In this document: positions 58,351 through 60,446 of the stretch, piece after piece
How positions within the stretch are numbered: position 1 is the stretch's first letter
Layout of the letters: each line of letters begins with the position of its first letter
Source: Zygnema cylindricum
Lineage: Eukaryota > Streptophyta > Zygnematophyceae > Zygnematales > Zygnemataceae
Assembly: GCA_037447655.1 (NCBI GenBank)
Contig: JBBHKE010001695.1
Location: forward strand, 229,073 to 289,518
Reading direction: 5' to 3'
Length of the DNA: 60,446 nucleotides
Program-made: the position numbers and the translations under genes
Notes under the pieces: generated by a model
What the model was told of the DNA's origin: nothing
Databases searched by the model: none
What the model saw: only the letters and a program-made list of their open reading frames with translations

Positions 58351-59306
58351 GGGTGTGTGCCCATGTGTTTAAGCAATAGTTTTTTTTTGTCGTTTTCACA
58401 GAAAATGGGATTTGCAATGAGAAAACCTTACGCCGTACGAAAAATGGGCAAAAACCAAAGTACATTTTGCGTCATCTTAAAACTTTGGAAAGTACTTCAA
58501 GTTGGCATTATTGTCATTTCGACCCACTTCCACGTCACGCCAGCTCATCTTCACACTTGTACTGGATTCAAATCGCGAGTTGATTTTCATAGAAATAATA
58601 CCCGATTGACAAATAGCAAAACGATATTGCACACGTGAAACGTCTTCGGAAATTTTTGCAAGAGGGAGAGTACACGCTATTTTTTTACTGCTCGTCACGC
58701 GCATGTACATACGAAAATGACAAGCATGTACGGAAAAAATCATTGGCGTCTCGGACTTCTACTTTCATTCATGGGTCCTTTGGAAAAAGTTTACGTTGAC
58801 CTCGTCTCTCCTGCTCTTTCTCACTCGGTCGCTCCTCATCCTCTCTTTCTAAATGGAATGCAACAATAGTAGTATCAAATGAAAGATATATATATTTCTC
58901 TTTTTTTTTAATATTTTTGGTCTTAGTTTGATGGCATATAGAATGATAAGAGATACGAAAAGGAAATTGGGAAGCCATGGTAGAAAGTTTATGTACTGTA
59001 GACGTCACAAGGTAGCATGACTTTGCTATGTCACAAAATCCTAAACATCTACAATGTCACAAAAACCACGACGTCTACAACCGTCGCCGTTTTTGCAGAC
59101 ATCACAAATTTTTAGGAAATTTCGTAGTCGTCTACATTTCGTTTCGTACTCTGTCGCACATCTTGCAGACGTCTATAACTGTAACATATTTAAAGTACCG
59201 AAGGTCCAAGTAACGATTGACATAGGAACACTTTGAAAGTACACCGTAAAATTTGGGTTAAAATCCAGAGTTCATTCTAAAGTTTTTGTTACATGGGCAC
59301 ACACCT
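58351..59306. mobile_element. Tourist-like MITE, family T1, copy C
   Basis: It starts GGGTGTGTGCCCATGTG and ends ACATGGGCACACACCT (one mismatch in the last base), flanked by TTA on both sides (58348-58350 and 59307-59309). It follows copy B after only 11 bp. It is longer (956 bp) and more diverged inside than copies A and B. Confidence 0.8.
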
Positions 59307-59309
59307 TTA

Positions 59310-59785
59310 CATTTTTCATACATGGACGTATAGTGTCTGTATTTTTAGAGTTATTTATTGCGGGTTTTTTAGGCTACATTTACGTACATCCTTTTACATT
59401 TCAGTACACCTGCGCTACATTTTTAGTACACTCTCGTACAGTGCCCGTAAATTTACGTACTTTTTAGGGTTATTATAAAAGGGATTTTAAGGTTTTTAGG
59501 GTACATTGTCGTACGTTCCTTTATATTTCAATACAGGTGCCTTAAATTTTCCGTACTTTTAGGTTTTTTAGGGTACACTTCTCGTATTATTTCGTACATT
59601 TCTGTTTATTAACAGTACTTTTGAAGGTTTTTGAAGGATTTTGTAGGATTACGCTTTTTGTACATTTTCGTTCATTTCCATAGAGAAAAATGGTACAAAA
59701 TTTACGAATAATATGAAATCGACGAGTATTACGTAGTTTTTGTAAAAAAGTCGAGATCCGTACAAATTGGACATCAGGGGTTCCA
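59310..59785. repeat. GTAC-rich dispersed repeat, inverted partner of 4566-5065
   Basis: Repeated TTTTTAGGGTACA-T-CGTAC, TTTCAGTACA and CCGTAC phrases run along it. Its reverse complement matches 4566-5065 in order over most of its length. It directly abuts Tourist-like copy C. Confidence 0.75.
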
Positions 59786-60446
59786 ATGCGCAAAGAGAGA
59801 AATCATTACTTTGTTACAGTTTGTGACGATTGCTTGTGACGGTTGTAGATGCCTACATTGTTTATTATCGCACCGTATTTTATTGAAATTTCTGTGACAT
59901 CTCATGCTCATTTGTGACACTTTTCGACGTCACTAATTTTGTAAATTTACACCCATGGCTTCGCGATTTCTTTTTTCCCGTTTTTTTCTGTACAACCTAT
60001 CACCTAATTCGGCGCAAAAAATGCCAGAACACATCTTCTCTATCTTCTCTATACATCTTATCAAAACCCGAAACCTCCCCCCTCCGTGTTTTACTACAGG
60101 AAGAGGGAGCGAGGAGGAGAGGGAGTCGGGGAGAGGGAGTGAAAAGGCGAGGGAGTGGGGGAGAGGGAGTGATGAGGAGTGGGGAAAAGGGAGAGGGAGA
60201 GGGAGAGGCGGCGTCGCGTGTAAACTTTTGCAAAGACCCATGAGTGAAAGTGGAGGTCTAGGCCTCTACATTTTATTTATTTACAAACACGCTACGGGCC
60301 ATAGTTCAAAAGTAGGTGACCGTACGCCCATACAATATGCCTATTGTACGCAAAACATACAATATGCCCTTAAGACCCATATTGTATTGGCCGCAAAATG
60401 AAATAAAATAGGGACAGGGTTGAGTTGCACATCGATCGATAGAGAA
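59786..60446. other. Window end: intergenic with a GA-rich tract
   Basis: 60099-60210 is a GA-rich degenerate array (GAGAGGGAGTG-type units of about 12-24 bp). The flanks hold no recognised gene; the 148-codon plus-strand frame there is broken by low complexity and has no known motif. Confidence 0.55.

Noticed and set aside
1-60446. CRISPR arrays, phage genes, bacterial operons, rRNA genes
   Set aside because: Searched by eye on both strands; the direct repeats found are tandem satellites or transposon ends, and the gene architecture is eukaryotic with introns.

Overview
The window looks like nuclear DNA of a streptophyte plant. I base this on plant-type Ty1/Copia retrotransposons, many AT-rich MITEs, and a spliced leucine-rich-repeat (LRR) gene built from 72-bp phase-2 exons that each encode one LRR, an exon pattern well known from plant LRR receptor genes. 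GC is low, the sequence is mostly repeats, and the short palindrome GTAC recurs throughout. I cannot name the species; a charophyte alga or an early-diverging land plant would fit, but that is inference.

Layout: 1-2143 is a CT-rich minisatellite with a higher-order period near 1.22 kb. 2144-6834 is AT-rich, with MITE debris and a Tourist-like MITE. 6835-20951 holds three degenerate Copia elements on the plus strand, head to tail. The first two are related to each other. The third keeps part of both LTRs and is cut by a 47-N assembly gap at 20223-20269. 20952-25430 has no recognisable gene. 25431-33703 is a dense nest of non-autonomous DNA transposons: a long-arm foldback element, Stowaway-like, Tourist-like and hAT-like copies, plus an inverted-orientation copy of the CT minisatellite.

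34855-50134 is the only host gene I can support. It has 23 exons whose lengths sum to 2013 nt, a reading frame of 670 residues. The parts are a hydrophobic signal segment, an LRRNT-like domain, about 18-19 LRRs, a Cys-rich EGF-like module and a short proline-rich tail, with no transmembrane segment or kinase. Intron 7 carries a Copia relic and intron 5 a tRNA-like/SINE-like sequence. Two in-frame stops follow the default acceptor of exon 22, and another in-frame AG 69 nt downstream skips them, so the gene is either alternatively spliced or decaying.

50135-60446 is again transposon-rich: a young 2.48-kb foldback element with a different MITE nested in each arm, a Copia integrase scrap, an 886-bp hAT-type MITE with perfect termini and an 8-bp target duplication, two adjacent Tourist-like MITEs, and a GTAC-rich repeat that is the inverted counterpart of one near 4.6 kb. 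No operon, phage or CRISPR-type system is present. The most informative novelty is the set of non-autonomous transposon families whose target duplications can be read from paired empty sites inside this window, together with the kinase-less LRR-EGF gene.
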